From contig NC_016534.1 of NCBI RefSeq assembly GCF_000236905.1, positions 310,001-374,000 on the forward strand: a DNA stretch of 64,000 nt, given 5' to 3'. Both the position numbers and the translations under genes were made by a program. The notes under the pieces were generated by a model. The model made no database searches. It was not told the DNA's origin and saw only the letters and a program-made list of their open reading frames with translations. Source of the DNA: Tetrapisispora phaffii CBS 4417. Lineage: Eukaryota > Ascomycota > Saccharomycetes > Saccharomycetales > Saccharomycetaceae. Each line of letters opens with the position of its first letter. The stretch's first letter is position 1. Shown piece by piece: positions 31,361-41,477 of this stretch.

Positions 31361-32236
31361 ATGCTTTTTAAAAGGTTTGTTAATTTTCTAACTTTATTAT
31401 TCCTATTAGGAGCTGGGTTACTGACGTTTTTTATTATTCTGTCAGGCTCACATAATTCAGGAACACTTAAGAGTTTCTATTGGTTTGAGGCAAATACTTT
31501 TGGTTTTAACGATGCGTCTATAATTACCAGATGGTATGATTATGAATTCTGTGGTTATCTGAATGATAATTTAGTTAACTGCTCGTCAAGAGCTCCTGCT
31601 AAACCTTTTTCTCCAAAAGATAACTTTGGTGCGAGCGATAATATGCCATCAAGCTTTCTAAACAACAGAGATACGTATTACTATCTTTCAAGAGTGGCAT
31701 GGGCCATGCTTTTGATTGGACTGGTCTTCATCTGCCTTTCGATTATTCCGATATTCATTAATATCTTCAAATTGGTGCCAGGAATAGTGATTTGGTCAAC
31801 TGTCGCTACTTGGTTAGCTTTCTTTTTCATCATACTGTCAGCCTGTTTATATACAGGTTGCTACGTAAAGGCAAGGAAGAATTTTCATCATGACGGCAGA
31901 CATGCAAAATTGGGTGCCAAGAATTTTGCATTCATCTGGACCAGTGTATTTCTGTTATTGATTAGTATTGTGTGGACCACGTTACTGTCGACACTATTTA
32001 CTCGCGACGACCATTACAGAAAGAGTAACTATAATGTTGCTTCAACAACCGTGGATGCAGAAGAATCGGGTATCCCATATAATCCTGGGGCACCTCAACC
32101 TCAGGCCAGAGATATTCCTACTCATAAGAAGAGGTTCTTCACTACCCTTAAAACCAGAAAGATTCATGAGTCAGATATCCCAGAGGATCTAGAAAATGTG
32201 AGCCCTGCTAATAATATAAATCCAGTAGTCTCGTAA
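31361..32236 (+). CDS. FMP45: Fmp45/Sur7-family cortical tetraspan protein (unspliced form)
   Basis: This protein belongs to the Sur7 family of eisosome (MCC) membrane proteins that help cell-wall integrity and spore formation. It has 291 residues (S. cerevisiae Fmp45 309) with four membrane segments at about 8-29, 112-134, 141-164 and 188-212. The first outer loop carries the claudin-like W..C..C pattern (W58, C64, C74). The cytosolic tail is about 75 residues. It is followed on the same strand by an HBT1-like frame, the same tandem order as FMP45-HBT1 and YNL194C-YNL195C in S. cerevisiae. The stop codon at 32234-32236 overlaps a candidate splice donor GTAATG, so this may be the unspliced product of a longer gene. 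Confidence 0.92.
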   Translation: MLFKRFVNFLTLLFLLGAGLLTFFIILSGSHNSGTLKSFYWFEANTFGFNDASIITRWYDYEFCGYLNDNLVNCSSRAPAKPFSPKDNFGASDNMPSSFLNNRDTYYYLSRVAWAMLLIGLVFICLSIIPIFINIFKLVPGIVIWSTVATWLAFFFIILSACLYTGCYVKARKNFHHDGRHAKLGAKNFAFIWTSVFLLLISIVWTTLLSTLFTRDDHYRKSNYNVASTTVDAEESGIPYNPGAPQPQARDIPTHKKRFFTTLKTRKIHESDIPEDLENVSPANNINPVVS

Positions 32237-32409
32237 TGCTTCTAATTGTACTACCATAAATAGTTCATTTTGTGTTATTCTATCTTAAAGAAATTCTAAT
32301 AATTAATGATTGCAAGTAACTATTTTTTGTATTTTATTTTGTATAAAAAATGTAATACTAACTAATTTACTGTAACTAAAATTTAATTGTTATTCTGCTA
32401 TAAAACTAG
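32233..32409 (+). other. Candidate alternatively spliced intron joining FMP45 to HBT1
   Basis: Donor GTAATG at 32233, overlapping the FMP45 stop; perfect branch point TACTAAC at 32356-32362; first AG after it at 32408-32409 (CTAG), about 47 bases downstream and preceded by a T-rich stretch. Intron length is 177. Exon 1 ends at codon position 2 and exon 2 resumes at position 3, keeping the frame. Exons of 872 and 1147 bases sum to 673 codons. GTAATG is a non-consensus donor (GTATGT is usual), so inefficient splicing is expected. Confidence 0.65.
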
Positions 32410-33556
32410 AAATAAAGAGACACCTAAAGAATCTGAATTCGACACCCCAGTTGATATTGGTGGGCAGAAGTATGTTGACCAACAAGACATGCCTGGTAAC
32501 TTTGACCAAGAACATACTACCAAAGCATTCAGTACAACAATACCAATAGAATCAGAGTTACCTCCACGCAATAATTTCTCAGACAATGGTGCTCCTTCAG
32601 AATCTGAACATTTGGACAGTAATCCTTTTGTCAAAGGTATTAAAGAAAGCGATAAAAACGATATCATCAAGGAAACAGATAACGCAGGTTCGAGAAGTGA
32701 GAATTTACAAGCCACAGGGACTGAAATGAAGAACTCGATGCAAAGGGATCAAAACAAAGTATCCATTGATTCCAATAGTCAATTTCCAAGTGTACTTAAA
32801 TCTTCATCCCACAAATCTGAACCTATATTATCGCAAACTGTTAATTCAAGCAACAAAAATGGCATTTGGAATGACGAGTACATGAATAGAGAAGAGACGG
32901 ATTCATCAATGAAAAAATCAACTACTATTGGAACTACCGCAAATGCCGAACGCAACTCAAGCACAGAGACTAAGACAAAAAACATGGAAGATCAAGGATT
33001 ACAAAGAACAAGGACAGGGTCAAGATCTGGATCAAGATCCAGAGGGTCCAGAAAGGGTTCAATGTCCAGATCTTCAGTGAGTAGACCGGGTACTACGCAA
33101 TTTGAGAATGAGATAATGGAAGCACAGCGCAGAAAACAGCGTCAAAGGAGCATTGGTTCCGAGGATATTGGTTCTTATGCAACAATTATAGGAAATTCAC
33201 CAAGTATGATTGATCCCGCTGTTAATACATATGGATATAAGTCCATACCAACGCATAAAACAATGTCAACCAAAAGCGGTGCAGCCGGTTATATGTTAGA
33301 CAGGAACGTTTCGAAGGGTTCTTCGAATGCGTTGCGTGGCACTTCATCAGAATCTTCAGAATCTTCAGAATCCTCAGAATCCTCAGAAGATGTAGGTAAC
33401 TATACTGTTGAAAATACTAAAGGTATGAAACATAACTATAAAAAGAGCACACCAAGAAGTGAACTGAGGAAGAAGACATCGAACGTTGAAGAAACTGTTA
33501 TCGAACAAACGAGATTTGGTAAATTTAAAAAGACATTTATGAGACCAACTTTGTGA
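32410..33556 (+). CDS. HBT1: HBT1/YNL195C-like disordered protein, probable second exon
   Basis: About 381 residues of hydrophilic, Ser/Asn/Glu-rich sequence: a short Arg-Ser region (SRSGSRSRGSRKGSMSRSS), a SES/ESS repeat near 33345-33390, and a basic end (EQTRFGKFKKTFMRPTL). Hbt1 is a Hub1-linked protein of polarised growth sites, and YNL195C is its paralogue. The frame is open from 32387 right after a TAA, but its first ATG is only at 32489, leaving 79 bases of coding-like sequence without a start after the acceptor. Either translation starts at 32489 or, more likely, this is exon 2 of an FMP45 fusion. Homology to HBT1 is based on position and composition and is weak in sequence. Confidence 0.65.
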
Positions 33557-34832
33557 TGTTCCCTGTACAAGAACTTCGTCTTAGTTTTATTGTTTTCGTT
33601 TTGCTTAGGTTTTTATAATAGTGATAGTTTATAACACATTTTTATATTTTAATGATATTATGGTAAATTATAAAATTCATTACTCTTTGATATTTCTAAA
33701 GATTGTACGAAATTATTATTGATTTGTTTATTGTTTATATCCTTAAAGTGAAAGCTCCTTAAAGGTCTCAAAAGTAAAATAATTTAACAAAATTTAAATT
33801 TTTCTTCATTGAATTGAGTTCGACAGAGGAATTCCCTTTACACAATGTAACCCAAAATAACACATTTTATAAACATTTAAATATCACAAAAGAAAGTAAT
33901 TGTTATCTCATAAATGCAATAAATTAAATGAATGAGAAAATCTGTCATCTCTGTGACTAAAAAATATTTATTTACGATGTTGTTGTCCTTCTTGAATTTT
34001 CTTAAACCCATCCTTGTCTTAATAATAGAATATTCAACAACAACCATTTATATAGTAAGGAGTTTGCCTATCAAATTAAAAGTGTCACAAATTATAGTTA
34101 ACTTCCACAGAAGAAAGTAATCGTGTCACCTCAAAAACGACAAATGATCATCTGACGTGTCATCTGTTCTGGGTCCCGTGTCTCTCATTCACACCACGTG
34201 ACCCTCTCGCTCTTTTTTGTTGCTTTTTCCGGAAAAGGACGAAAAAAAAAAATCACCAGAAGAACAAAAAACGAAAAAGCCAAAACTCAATAAATAAACA
34301 ACTAAAAGGAGCACTCTAAGTCAATTAAAAGTCGACATGTTTTAAGCAAATGCATTAACTTCCAGTACATTAGATGAACTAGAGTAGATTAGGACTCGGT
34401 TCAATTAAGTAATTAGAAGTTATCTTTTTGAGTAATCATTAAATTTCAAGGAATTGTTATTTCATCTTTTTCATTTTAATTTTGAAAAATAAATAACAAA
34501 TAATAAGTTATAAAGATAAACACTAACTCGAGAATATTTTATTCCTATTATCGGTTGAGATCATTACGATATAAGCTTTTGGTTGTATAAGATTCAAGAT
34601 TTAAAGGTGGAACATAGTTGAAACTAAGATTTTTTTTAAGAACACATTTACAGGCACATTTTATCGATTTTTTGCATTAATTAATTTTTGCATTTTTATT
34701 AAAGGTTTTAAAGACTTATAATCAACATAACATATAAATATCAAAAACATTACCTTGCATAAAGAAGAAAAAAATCATATACTCTACGATAGACGAAGAA
34801 CATTTTAATCTTTAAGAAAAAAATATTATAAA
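33557..34832. other. HBT1-WHI4 intergenic region
   Basis: A 1.28 kb region holding the WHI4 promoter. A CACGTG lies at 34195-34200, next to a purine/pyrimidine-rich stretch to 34255. SLZ1 (YNL196C slot) is not seen. No gene is supported. Confidence 0.5.
34195..34200. promoter_or_regulatory. CACGTG E-box
   Basis: CACGTG followed by ACCC; the reverse strand reads GTCACGTG, the preferred Cbf1 context. It lies about 630 bases upstream of the WHI3/WHI4 homologue. Confidence 0.4.
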
Positions 34833-36692
34833 ATGCCACTGATACACGAAACTGAAACTTTAAATGACACATCAATGATGTTTCAAAATGAAAATAGAGG
34901 AGAATATCAAACAACAAATACATCCATCCCAGCGTTAGGCGATTTATCACCAAAACATAAACAAGCTTTAGGTCTTCATACTGTCAATGGTTCAAACTTT
35001 AAAGGCCAACAATCTCCATTGCAATTAACTTCAATGCTAAATTCCCTTACATTAAGTCAGGATAACCAAGCAGTTGCCAACATGCGTAACTATAATGGTC
35101 CATTTGTTCTAATCTTAAGGAATTTGCCAAATGAAATTAGTTTAAGAGAATGTCACGCTGTGTTTGCTTTAGCCCACAATATCTTAAGCATGGAACTTGT
35201 CAAATCTGAAAACTCAGAAAAAGATGAACCATTCCTTAAAGTCCAAATTGACTCATTGGTTAATGCAGCTAGTTATGCAATGATTTTAAGTTCAAAATCT
35301 GATATATTTGGTCCTGATTGTCCAATGAAGTCATACGTTGAATTATTTGACCAACCAACTAATCAGCAGGTGCCATATAATGAATTATCACAGCTCAACC
35401 AATCTTATAGATTAGGTTCTGATTTGAACAATTTGCATAATTTTAAGAATATCATTCCTTTGGCTGCTAATTCCAACATCCCAAGTGTTTTTGATGGTTC
35501 TACGTTACCAAAGAAATCGAGGTTCTCTTTCAGCGATAATTTTTCTAATGAATCTAATTTGGTAAACAACACTACCGAGAATCAACATGTCTCAACAGGT
35601 AATTCACTAAATCCACAAGGTTCTCAATCCATTCCTGGCCATCCTCAATCATTTCAAGAACTATCAGCAACCAGCTCCATGCAACAAGGTAATGTTGGAA
35701 AGTCTATTTTAATGATGGAATCTGATGACATTAATGATGCTATTTGGGGTTCTAATGGAATTACTTTCAACAATGCTACTACCGGGTCAAACTCCACCGT
35801 TCCAATGTTTGAATGGAATTCAGGAGGAAGCAGGAAACAAAATAATTTATTTGGATTCAGTCAACAAACTAATAACATGCCAAACCAATCAGTTCAAGGA
35901 AGTACTGCTCAGCTATCGAATATATCGAGTGATGGATATTTACCAGCAAATAATAACATTTCATCCTTCGGAATACCACCTTCAGTAAATTCTTCAACTC
36001 AGCAAATGTTATCTCCTTTGGATTCAACTTTGCCAGCCAATCAACATCATCCTAATATAAGTTCTCAATCTTCAACTTTTAACATTAATGATAAATTGAG
36101 TACTGATAGTCAAGCAGCCAAGAACCAATCTCAAACACCTCATAGGATGCAACCTATGAGAAACACCAGAAACTCACAAGAATCAATTGGCTTACAAAAG
36201 AATTCTTCAACTCCCTCACTATCATATAGCAATTTAGCCAATACTGGTGCCATATCGCAAGCTGACTTATCGTTGTTAGCCAAAGTTCCACCACCTGCCA
36301 ATCCAGCTGATCAAAACCCACCATGTAACACTTTATATGTTGGTAACTTACCATCTGATGCTACTGAACAAGAATTAAGGCAACTATTTTCTGTACAACA
36401 AGGTTTCAGAAGACTGTCGTTTAGAAATAAAAACAACAACGGCAATGGTCACGGTCCAATCTGTTTTGTTGAATTTGATGATGTAAGTTTTGCCACAAGA
36501 GCTTTAGCGGAATTATATGGTAGCCAATTACCATCTGCTACTGTAAGCAATAAAGGTGGTATTAGATTAAGTTTTTCTAAAAACCCATTAGGAGTTAGAG
36601 GTCCCAACAACAGAAGGAATACTAGCACTCCAACATTAAATGGATCATCAAATTCTAATAATTATAGCTACATTGGCAATTACGGCAAATAG
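34833..36692 (+). CDS. WHI4: Whi3/Whi4 RNA-binding protein
   Basis: Whi3 and Whi4 bind G1 cyclin CLN3 mRNA and restrain cell-cycle entry. The 619-residue protein (S. cerevisiae 661 and 649) has a conserved N-terminal region (GPFVLILRNLPNEISLRECH near 90), a long Asn/Ser/Gln-rich disordered middle able to form assemblies, and a C-terminal RRM at about 499-580. The RRM shows RNP2 LYVGNL and an RNP1-like GPICFVEF. Which S. cerevisiae ohnologue it matches best is not clear; SHS1 and FMP45 next to it are chromosome IV genes, so WHI4 is used. Confidence 0.9.
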   Translation: MPLIHETETLNDTSMMFQNENRGEYQTTNTSIPALGDLSPKHKQALGLHTVNGSNFKGQQSPLQLTSMLNSLTLSQDNQAVANMRNYNGPFVLILRNLPNEISLRECHAVFALAHNILSMELVKSENSEKDEPFLKVQIDSLVNAASYAMILSSKSDIFGPDCPMKSYVELFDQPTNQQVPYNELSQLNQSYRLGSDLNNLHNFKNIIPLAANSNIPSVFDGSTLPKKSRFSFSDNFSNESNLVNNTTENQHVSTGNSLNPQGSQSIPGHPQSFQELSATSSMQQGNVGKSILMMESDDINDAIWGSNGITFNNATTGSNSTVPMFEWNSGGSRKQNNLFGFSQQTNNMPNQSVQGSTAQLSNISSDGYLPANNNISSFGIPPSVNSSTQQMLSPLDSTLPANQHHPNISSQSSTFNINDKLSTDSQAAKNQSQTPHRMQPMRNTRNSQESIGLQKNSSTPSLSYSNLANTGAISQADLSLLAKVPPPANPADQNPPCNTLYVGNLPSDATEQELRQLFSVQQGFRRLSFRNKNNNGNGHGPICFVEFDDVSFATRALAELYGSQLPSATVSNKGGIRLSFSKNPLGVRGPNNRRNTSTPTLNGSSNSNNYSYIGNYGK

Positions 36693-37209
36693 ATTTCGCA
36701 TTATATCAAGGGATTTAGTAACCTTCAATTTCGATATTTATTTCTACTTGTAATAGTAGCACATATTTTGGATTTAAAAATCGAAATATTTTTTTTTATC
36801 AACACATCCTCCAAGTCTTCAATACATTGCATTATAAAGAATAATTATACTAATCTATTAATTCAATTACACTGTCATTATTAAAATTTGCGCATATTAT
36901 TAGCATTCATTTTTCTATGAACTTTTTTTTATTCTACTAATCACTACAAAAGAATTTATATACTAAAATTTTGGACCTTGTAGTTTATATACTTCTGTCA
37001 CCTTATATATAAAATTCGACTTTTGTAAAGGTATTTTATAATAACATCTACTAATTTGTAAAGGTATTTTATAATAACATCTACTAATTTGTATATTTTT
37101 TATTCCCTAAAATTAATTTATATTTAACTGTTCATGATTAAGTAAAACTATCTAATCTTGTAAAAATCTCCTTAGAAAGAAATATACATAGACACACACA
37201 TATAAATGT
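36693..37209. other. Convergent spacer WHI4/SHS1
   Basis: AT-rich 3' regions of two converging genes, with a 33-bp tandem duplication (own entry). Confidence 0.6.
37022..37093. repeat. 33-bp tandem duplication
   Basis: Two perfect copies (37022-37054 and 37055-37087) of a unit starting TTTGTAAAGGTATTTTATAA and ending CATCTACTAA, then six bases of a third copy. It is a recent slip or repair duplication in non-coding DNA. Confidence 0.93.
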
Positions 37210-38895
37210 CTATTTTTGACCTGATACAATGGAGGCTAAGTCAGTAAGCGTTTCTTCTTTCTTCAACTGGCCAGTCCCGGCGAATGCAGAGCCTAAAGAT
37301 GACTGGGAACTTTCTTTTCCCTGAGCTCTTTCTAAATGTTCTTGTCTTAATAATTTTTCCTTTAGCTTCAAGGTTTGTGCTTTTTTTTCTAAATCTTGAA
37401 TTCTTTTCTGTAATTCTTTAGCAGATTGTGCCTCAAGCTCTTCTAATTTTTGTTGTCTAGCAATTATACGTTCATGCCTTAGAACATATGGAACAGTCTC
37501 TGACATATTTCTTAGCTTTGATTTTTCATTCATATCTGGGGAGGTCATATTTGGTGCTTCCTTTTTAATATTTTTGATTATTTCTTCATTATGATGTTTC
37601 AAAGTTTGCGACATTTGTTTAATTGGAGACTCTTCAATACTTTCACCAACGAATTTAGAAGCATTCGATTTATCATTTTCTGGTGTACTGTCCTGCTCAA
37701 CCAAAGCCAACGTTTGCTGAGAAGCAAATTTACCAGTATTAACAAAAGAAGTGAAATTGCTTAAACTTGGAACTGTCGAATTTCTGTCAATAGGATTTCC
37801 AGAGTTAGCAGCGAAAGTTGATGGTTTTGAAGCATTGATTTGTGGACTTGCAACAGATGACAATTTTTCAGCACGATAGTTTTCGTAAAGTAGATTTTGT
37901 GTAGTATCTTTAAATTCTTGCAGATGAGAACCAAACAAGACGTTTTTAACAACTTCTAATTCAGAATTATTTCCCTTATCCTTGTTTTTATAACTGTCTA
38001 TTATTACAGTACCCCATGGATATGACCTAATGTAATTACCATCCGAGTCCCTTACATCTGAGCAGATAATTGAGAAAGGTTGTAGGGAGGCAAGTATTTG
38101 ATTCTCTTCAATAGTTTCTAAATCATCCTCATCCTCGTCAACTTTGAATTGATAAACTGGAATATTGAAGTAATCGATGTCCTTTAGTATATTTTTTTTA
38201 AAAGTTTTCATTTCTTCCTTAGTGAATGAGTCACCTTTGGCAATGACCGGTAAAACGTTTGCATAATTAGAAAGCCTTTTCATTAGTTCAATATCAAGTT
38301 CTTGCAAACCGTGACCTGTTGGTTCAATGAAATACACGATTACATGTACTCTTGTATCTTCAAACCTTGGGTTTCTTCTGATTCTAGTCTCTTCCGCTAA
38401 AACAATATCGAATTGTTGTTCTAAATAATTAGTCAATTCATCGAAACATAACGTATCATCTAAATTTTCACCAAGACCATGTGTATTCACTATATTTAAT
38501 ATGATAGTATCTTCGTCGTCATCAACAGCATTGCCAGCATCACTGCTAGTGTTAATGTCCACTGTAGTGGAGGTGATTGTGACGCCCGGCTCAAAGTTTG
38601 CCCTCTTTGCATCTAGATCAGACATGAATGTTGGTATACCATTTTTCGAATTGTAAGAAACCACTTTAGTTGGTTTGATGATTTTAATCCTTTCATTTTC
38701 TGGACCAACACTTGATCCTAAATCCGATTCTGCTGAAGTATTGTATTTATGGGTGAATATATTCGATTCCAACAAGTTGTTGGCAAACGTAGTCTTACCT
38801 AGACCGTCTCTACCACATAATAAAACTGAATATGCAATCCCACGCTTATTCTCCTTTTTTCTACGAGCCAATTTAGCACTGTCGAATTCACTCAT
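37210..38895 (-). CDS. SHS1: Septin Shs1
   Basis: Shs1 is the non-essential mitotic septin that caps septin rods at the bud neck. The 561-residue protein (S. cerevisiae 551) has a P-loop GRDGLGKTTFANNLL, septin blocks FDIVLAEETRIRRNPRFEDTRV-type and GSHLQEFKDTTQNLLYENYR-type near the end of the G domain, a disordered linker, and a C-terminal coiled coil (LEELEAQSAKELQKRIQDLE). The start is the ATG at 38895 (MSEFDSAKLARRKKENKRG); an upstream TTG-initiated extension is not needed. Confidence 0.96.
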   Translation of the reverse strand: MSEFDSAKLARRKKENKRGIAYSVLLCGRDGLGKTTFANNLLESNIFTHKYNTSAESDLGSSVGPENERIKIIKPTKVVSYNSKNGIPTFMSDLDAKRANFEPGVTITSTTVDINTSSDAGNAVDDDEDTIILNIVNTHGLGENLDDTLCFDELTNYLEQQFDIVLAEETRIRRNPRFEDTRVHVIVYFIEPTGHGLQELDIELMKRLSNYANVLPVIAKGDSFTKEEMKTFKKNILKDIDYFNIPVYQFKVDEDEDDLETIEENQILASLQPFSIICSDVRDSDGNYIRSYPWGTVIIDSYKNKDKGNNSELEVVKNVLFGSHLQEFKDTTQNLLYENYRAEKLSSVASPQINASKPSTFAANSGNPIDRNSTVPSLSNFTSFVNTGKFASQQTLALVEQDSTPENDKSNASKFVGESIEESPIKQMSQTLKHHNEEIIKNIKKEAPNMTSPDMNEKSKLRNMSETVPYVLRHERIIARQQKLEELEAQSAKELQKRIQDLEKKAQTLKLKEKLLRQEHLERAQGKESSQSSLGSAFAGTGQLKKEETLTDLASIVSGQK

Positions 38896-39170
38896 TTTAA
38901 CTGGATTGTTTTTACAGAGCAATTGCAACGAAAGGGATAAAAGAAGCTAAACGTACCAAAACTGGCATCAATATTGCTACATGGATATGAAATATAAGTA
39001 TACCAATGCAAATACAATTTTATATAAACATATAATTGAAACATTACGCATTCGATGTTACGTCGATTTTTCAGTCTTGTGATCTCGAAATACTCGAGAA
39101 AAAGTGAAAATTTCCTAATTAGGAAACAACGGTCCTCGAGAACGAAAATGGAAAAAACAACATTCCAAAT

Positions 39171-39176
39171 CACGTG
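39171..39176. promoter_or_regulatory. CACGTG E-box
   Basis: CACGTG in the divergent SHS1/GCR2-like promoter, about 275 bases before the SHS1 start. Confidence 0.4.
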
Positions 39177-39223
39177 AAAGTCACATGCACCGTAGACAAT
39201 GATAGATAACCCTGATCCGGCAC

Positions 39224-39250
39224 CTAGGGTTTCACCTGCAGCTAGGGTTT
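39224..39250. promoter_or_regulatory. Paired CTAGGGTTT motifs (possible Tbf1-type sites)
   Basis: CTAGGGTTT at 39224-39232 and 39242-39250, 18 bases apart in the same orientation. The reverse complement AAACCCTAG is one base from the Tbf1 consensus (ARCCCTAA). A factor is inferred. Confidence 0.4.
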
Positions 39251-39391
39251 TTCAATTTTTCACCACAAACGAACAAGTAACGTGAGGTCATGCTCAGGAG
39301 GAGTGTTGGAACAAGATGGTTATTGTTTGGATAGCTATGCAACTGCAAGCACAGCACTACCTCAACAACAACAACTGCCCGTGTCGAGGAC

Positions 39392-39410
39392 CACACACAC
39401 ACACACACAC
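39392..39410. repeat. CA dinucleotide repeat
   Basis: A run of about nine CA units in the divergent SHS1/GCR2-like region. Confidence 0.85.
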
Positions 39411-40746
39411 GCTAATGAAGAGACAAACAAACCACCAAACATAAACGTCTCAAGTTTCTTCCACGCTTGCCTCTGTGTGTATAAATTAAATGTAGTAGTG
39501 ATAATCGTGTTTGGAGCTGTTGCTTCTTCCAAGCCACGCTCCCTCCCCCTCCCTCGTGTTCAGCAACAGCACCATGTGAACCTCACTCATTCATGGATTC
39601 AAGTAAGATCCAATTTCCCTCTTTCACTTCGCCTATAACAGCGAATTGAATCGAGTCAGTCGTACCGGTATCACGAAATACCTTCCCCTCTGCTGCTTCG
39701 TTATCATTATCATCTCACTTCAATTCATTTTCAACCAAAAAGTCGCTTCAATCTCTTTGTTTTACCCATCTAGCCATCTCTCTAAGAATCGGAATTCTGC
39801 TAACAACAGAAATTCTGTCTCCCACGAATGAATCCCTCAAGCCATCTCTTGCAACTTCTTGAAAAGAAACCTTGCGAAAACAACAACAACAAAGCAAAGA
39901 AAGCAGAGGTTGTTTTCGAGGCAACAATACTGTTTTAGGATATTAATTAGATCGAGGGATTAAATAATGCAACACATTGTTTGCATATTCTCTTTTGTCT
40001 TACCTTAAGCATGTGCACACTCACAATACAGATGAGTGTGCACATGTACAGGTTTTAGGAAATTATATGCAGCTGAGATTATTCGACTTAGCTTGGAAAG
40101 AATGAAAGGTTTACGTAGGATAAATCGTTTTTCTTTTATGGCATGTTCATATGAGAATTTCAATGGGTAAGTGCGTTGATTATAAAACACCTCTTTGGCT
40201 TACTGTCTGTTATCTTGTTGAAACGTAGACGCAAAGCTGTAAACAGTGTTGTGTTTTCCTTGCAGTAATGACTGCTCCCCACTTGCAACAACAACAACAT
40301 ACATACTTTAATCAGACGCAATTATTACTTCATTGCTTGCACATTCAGTATATGCATGAGATAATTAAGTTTAATATGATCAGTTTTAATATTACTAAAT
40401 CCTGTTATTATTTTCTGATTGTTCGTTAAGGCATGACTATCGTTTCAGAATTAGCTAATATCCTTTGTTCTGCAATTTCAACCTTAGCAATGCAGAAACT
40501 CATTCATTAATACATTATTATCAAGTGTATGAATGAGTGACTTTTTATCACCTTACATCCATCCATCCATTCATGCATATGTATATAGATATACATACTC
40601 AGACACACACATATATATACATGATAAGCATACAAGCTTTCATTAACCCGATGTCTTTTGTATTCTCTTGCTCTTATTGACATGCATAATAATTCTGAAG
40701 TTGTGTGAATACAATATAGAATAACATTGAATAATTTAATAAGAGT

Positions 40747-41313
40747 ATGGAGAGTATCTTTGATATAGGAAAACAGAATACCGATTATGCCGATTTATTC
40801 ATCTTAGATAATATAAATACAAACACTGATATAGAAATAAAGGGGAGGAAGAGAAGATTCACATACTCAGATGCTGATGCTGACGTTTTATATACAGATC
40901 TAATCAATTTTAAGGATAGCGAAGGACTTGGAAATACGTCAAAGAGATTACATAAGTCATCGAAAAACGATAGAAGAAATAGAAAATCTAGAACTAAGAG
41001 TTCTAGTCATTATGATATGGATTATAGTAAAGGAAGCAATTCAACAATTGAATCAGAGTTGGAAATTCAACCAATCCCAACCCCAGTATCAATATCGTCA
41101 CTATCAACCAATTCCTATCACCAGCAAGACCAAGATGAATTGGCAATCATTACTGAAAATTATTCAAAGATAATAGAAGAGAAGAATCAAAGAATATTAA
41201 ATTTAGAGAAGAGTATCGATGAGATTTTGCATGAGAAGAAGTTTTTAAAACAATTACTTTTAGAAAACTTTGGTTACTTAAGGAGGACTTTAAATGAGTC
41301 GAGGGATCCATAA
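40747..41313 (+). CDS. GCR2: Short Gcr2-like coiled-coil protein
   Basis: Gcr2 is the coactivator that works with Gcr1 on glycolytic genes. The 188-residue protein ends in a coiled coil (about 130-182) whose pattern Y-x-x-I-I-x-E-K-x-Q-R-I-x-x-L-E followed by F-L-K-x-L-L-L-E-x-x-G-x-L-R matches the C-terminal zipper of S. cerevisiae Gcr2. A basic KGRKRRFTYSDADADVLY segment near 33-50 also resembles the Gcr2 KRR region before the zipper. S. cerevisiae Gcr2 has 534 residues, so the N-terminal ~350 are missing. The slot (between SHS1 and SPS19, plus strand) is that of YNL199C. It could be a trimmed ohnologue. SLZ1 is a weaker alternative. Confidence 0.65.
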   Translation: MESIFDIGKQNTDYADLFILDNINTNTDIEIKGRKRRFTYSDADADVLYTDLINFKDSEGLGNTSKRLHKSSKNDRRNRKSRTKSSSHYDMDYSKGSNSTIESELEIQPIPTPVSISSLSTNSYHQQDQDELAIITENYSKIIEEKNQRILNLEKSIDEILHEKKFLKQLLLENFGYLRRTLNESRDP

Positions 41314-41477
41314 GAATACTTTTAGTATTATTGAATATTGGCATATTTTTTTAGGATTTACATAAAGTAATACGAATACATTATTATTACTATGAATAGA
41401 TAGAAACATATACTTTCACTAAAGTGATGACAACACCTTCCTTTTTCTTGAGTAATGTAGCCAGTGAAGATAAGTAT

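Larger units (their letters stand above)
38896..40746. other. Divergent region SHS1/GCR2-like
   Basis: A 1.85 kb region. It holds CACGTG at 39171-39176, a pair of CTAGGGTTT motifs, a CA repeat at about 39392-39410 and CAACAA tracts. Frames at 39282-39831 look accidental. The N-terminal half of a normal GCR2 is not found here. Confidence 0.5.

Noticed and set aside
34195..34255. Centromere: CACGTG followed by a TTTTCCGGAAAA stretch
   Set aside because: CDEI-like and CDEIII-like pieces are only about 30 bases apart with no AT-rich CDEII of 80 bases or more, and the CCG context does not match TTTCCGAA.
38896..38928. TTG-initiated extension of SHS1 (similar TTG or GTG extensions exist for UBP10, RRG9, PEX17, IPI3)
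   Set aside because: Yeast genes of this type start at ATG, and in each case a good ATG follows that matches the family N-terminus.
39282..39831. Frames of 118 and 61 codons between SHS1 and the GCR2-like gene
   Set aside because: They contain translated simple repeats (QQQQ, THTHTH) and no conserved block; treated as promoter DNA.
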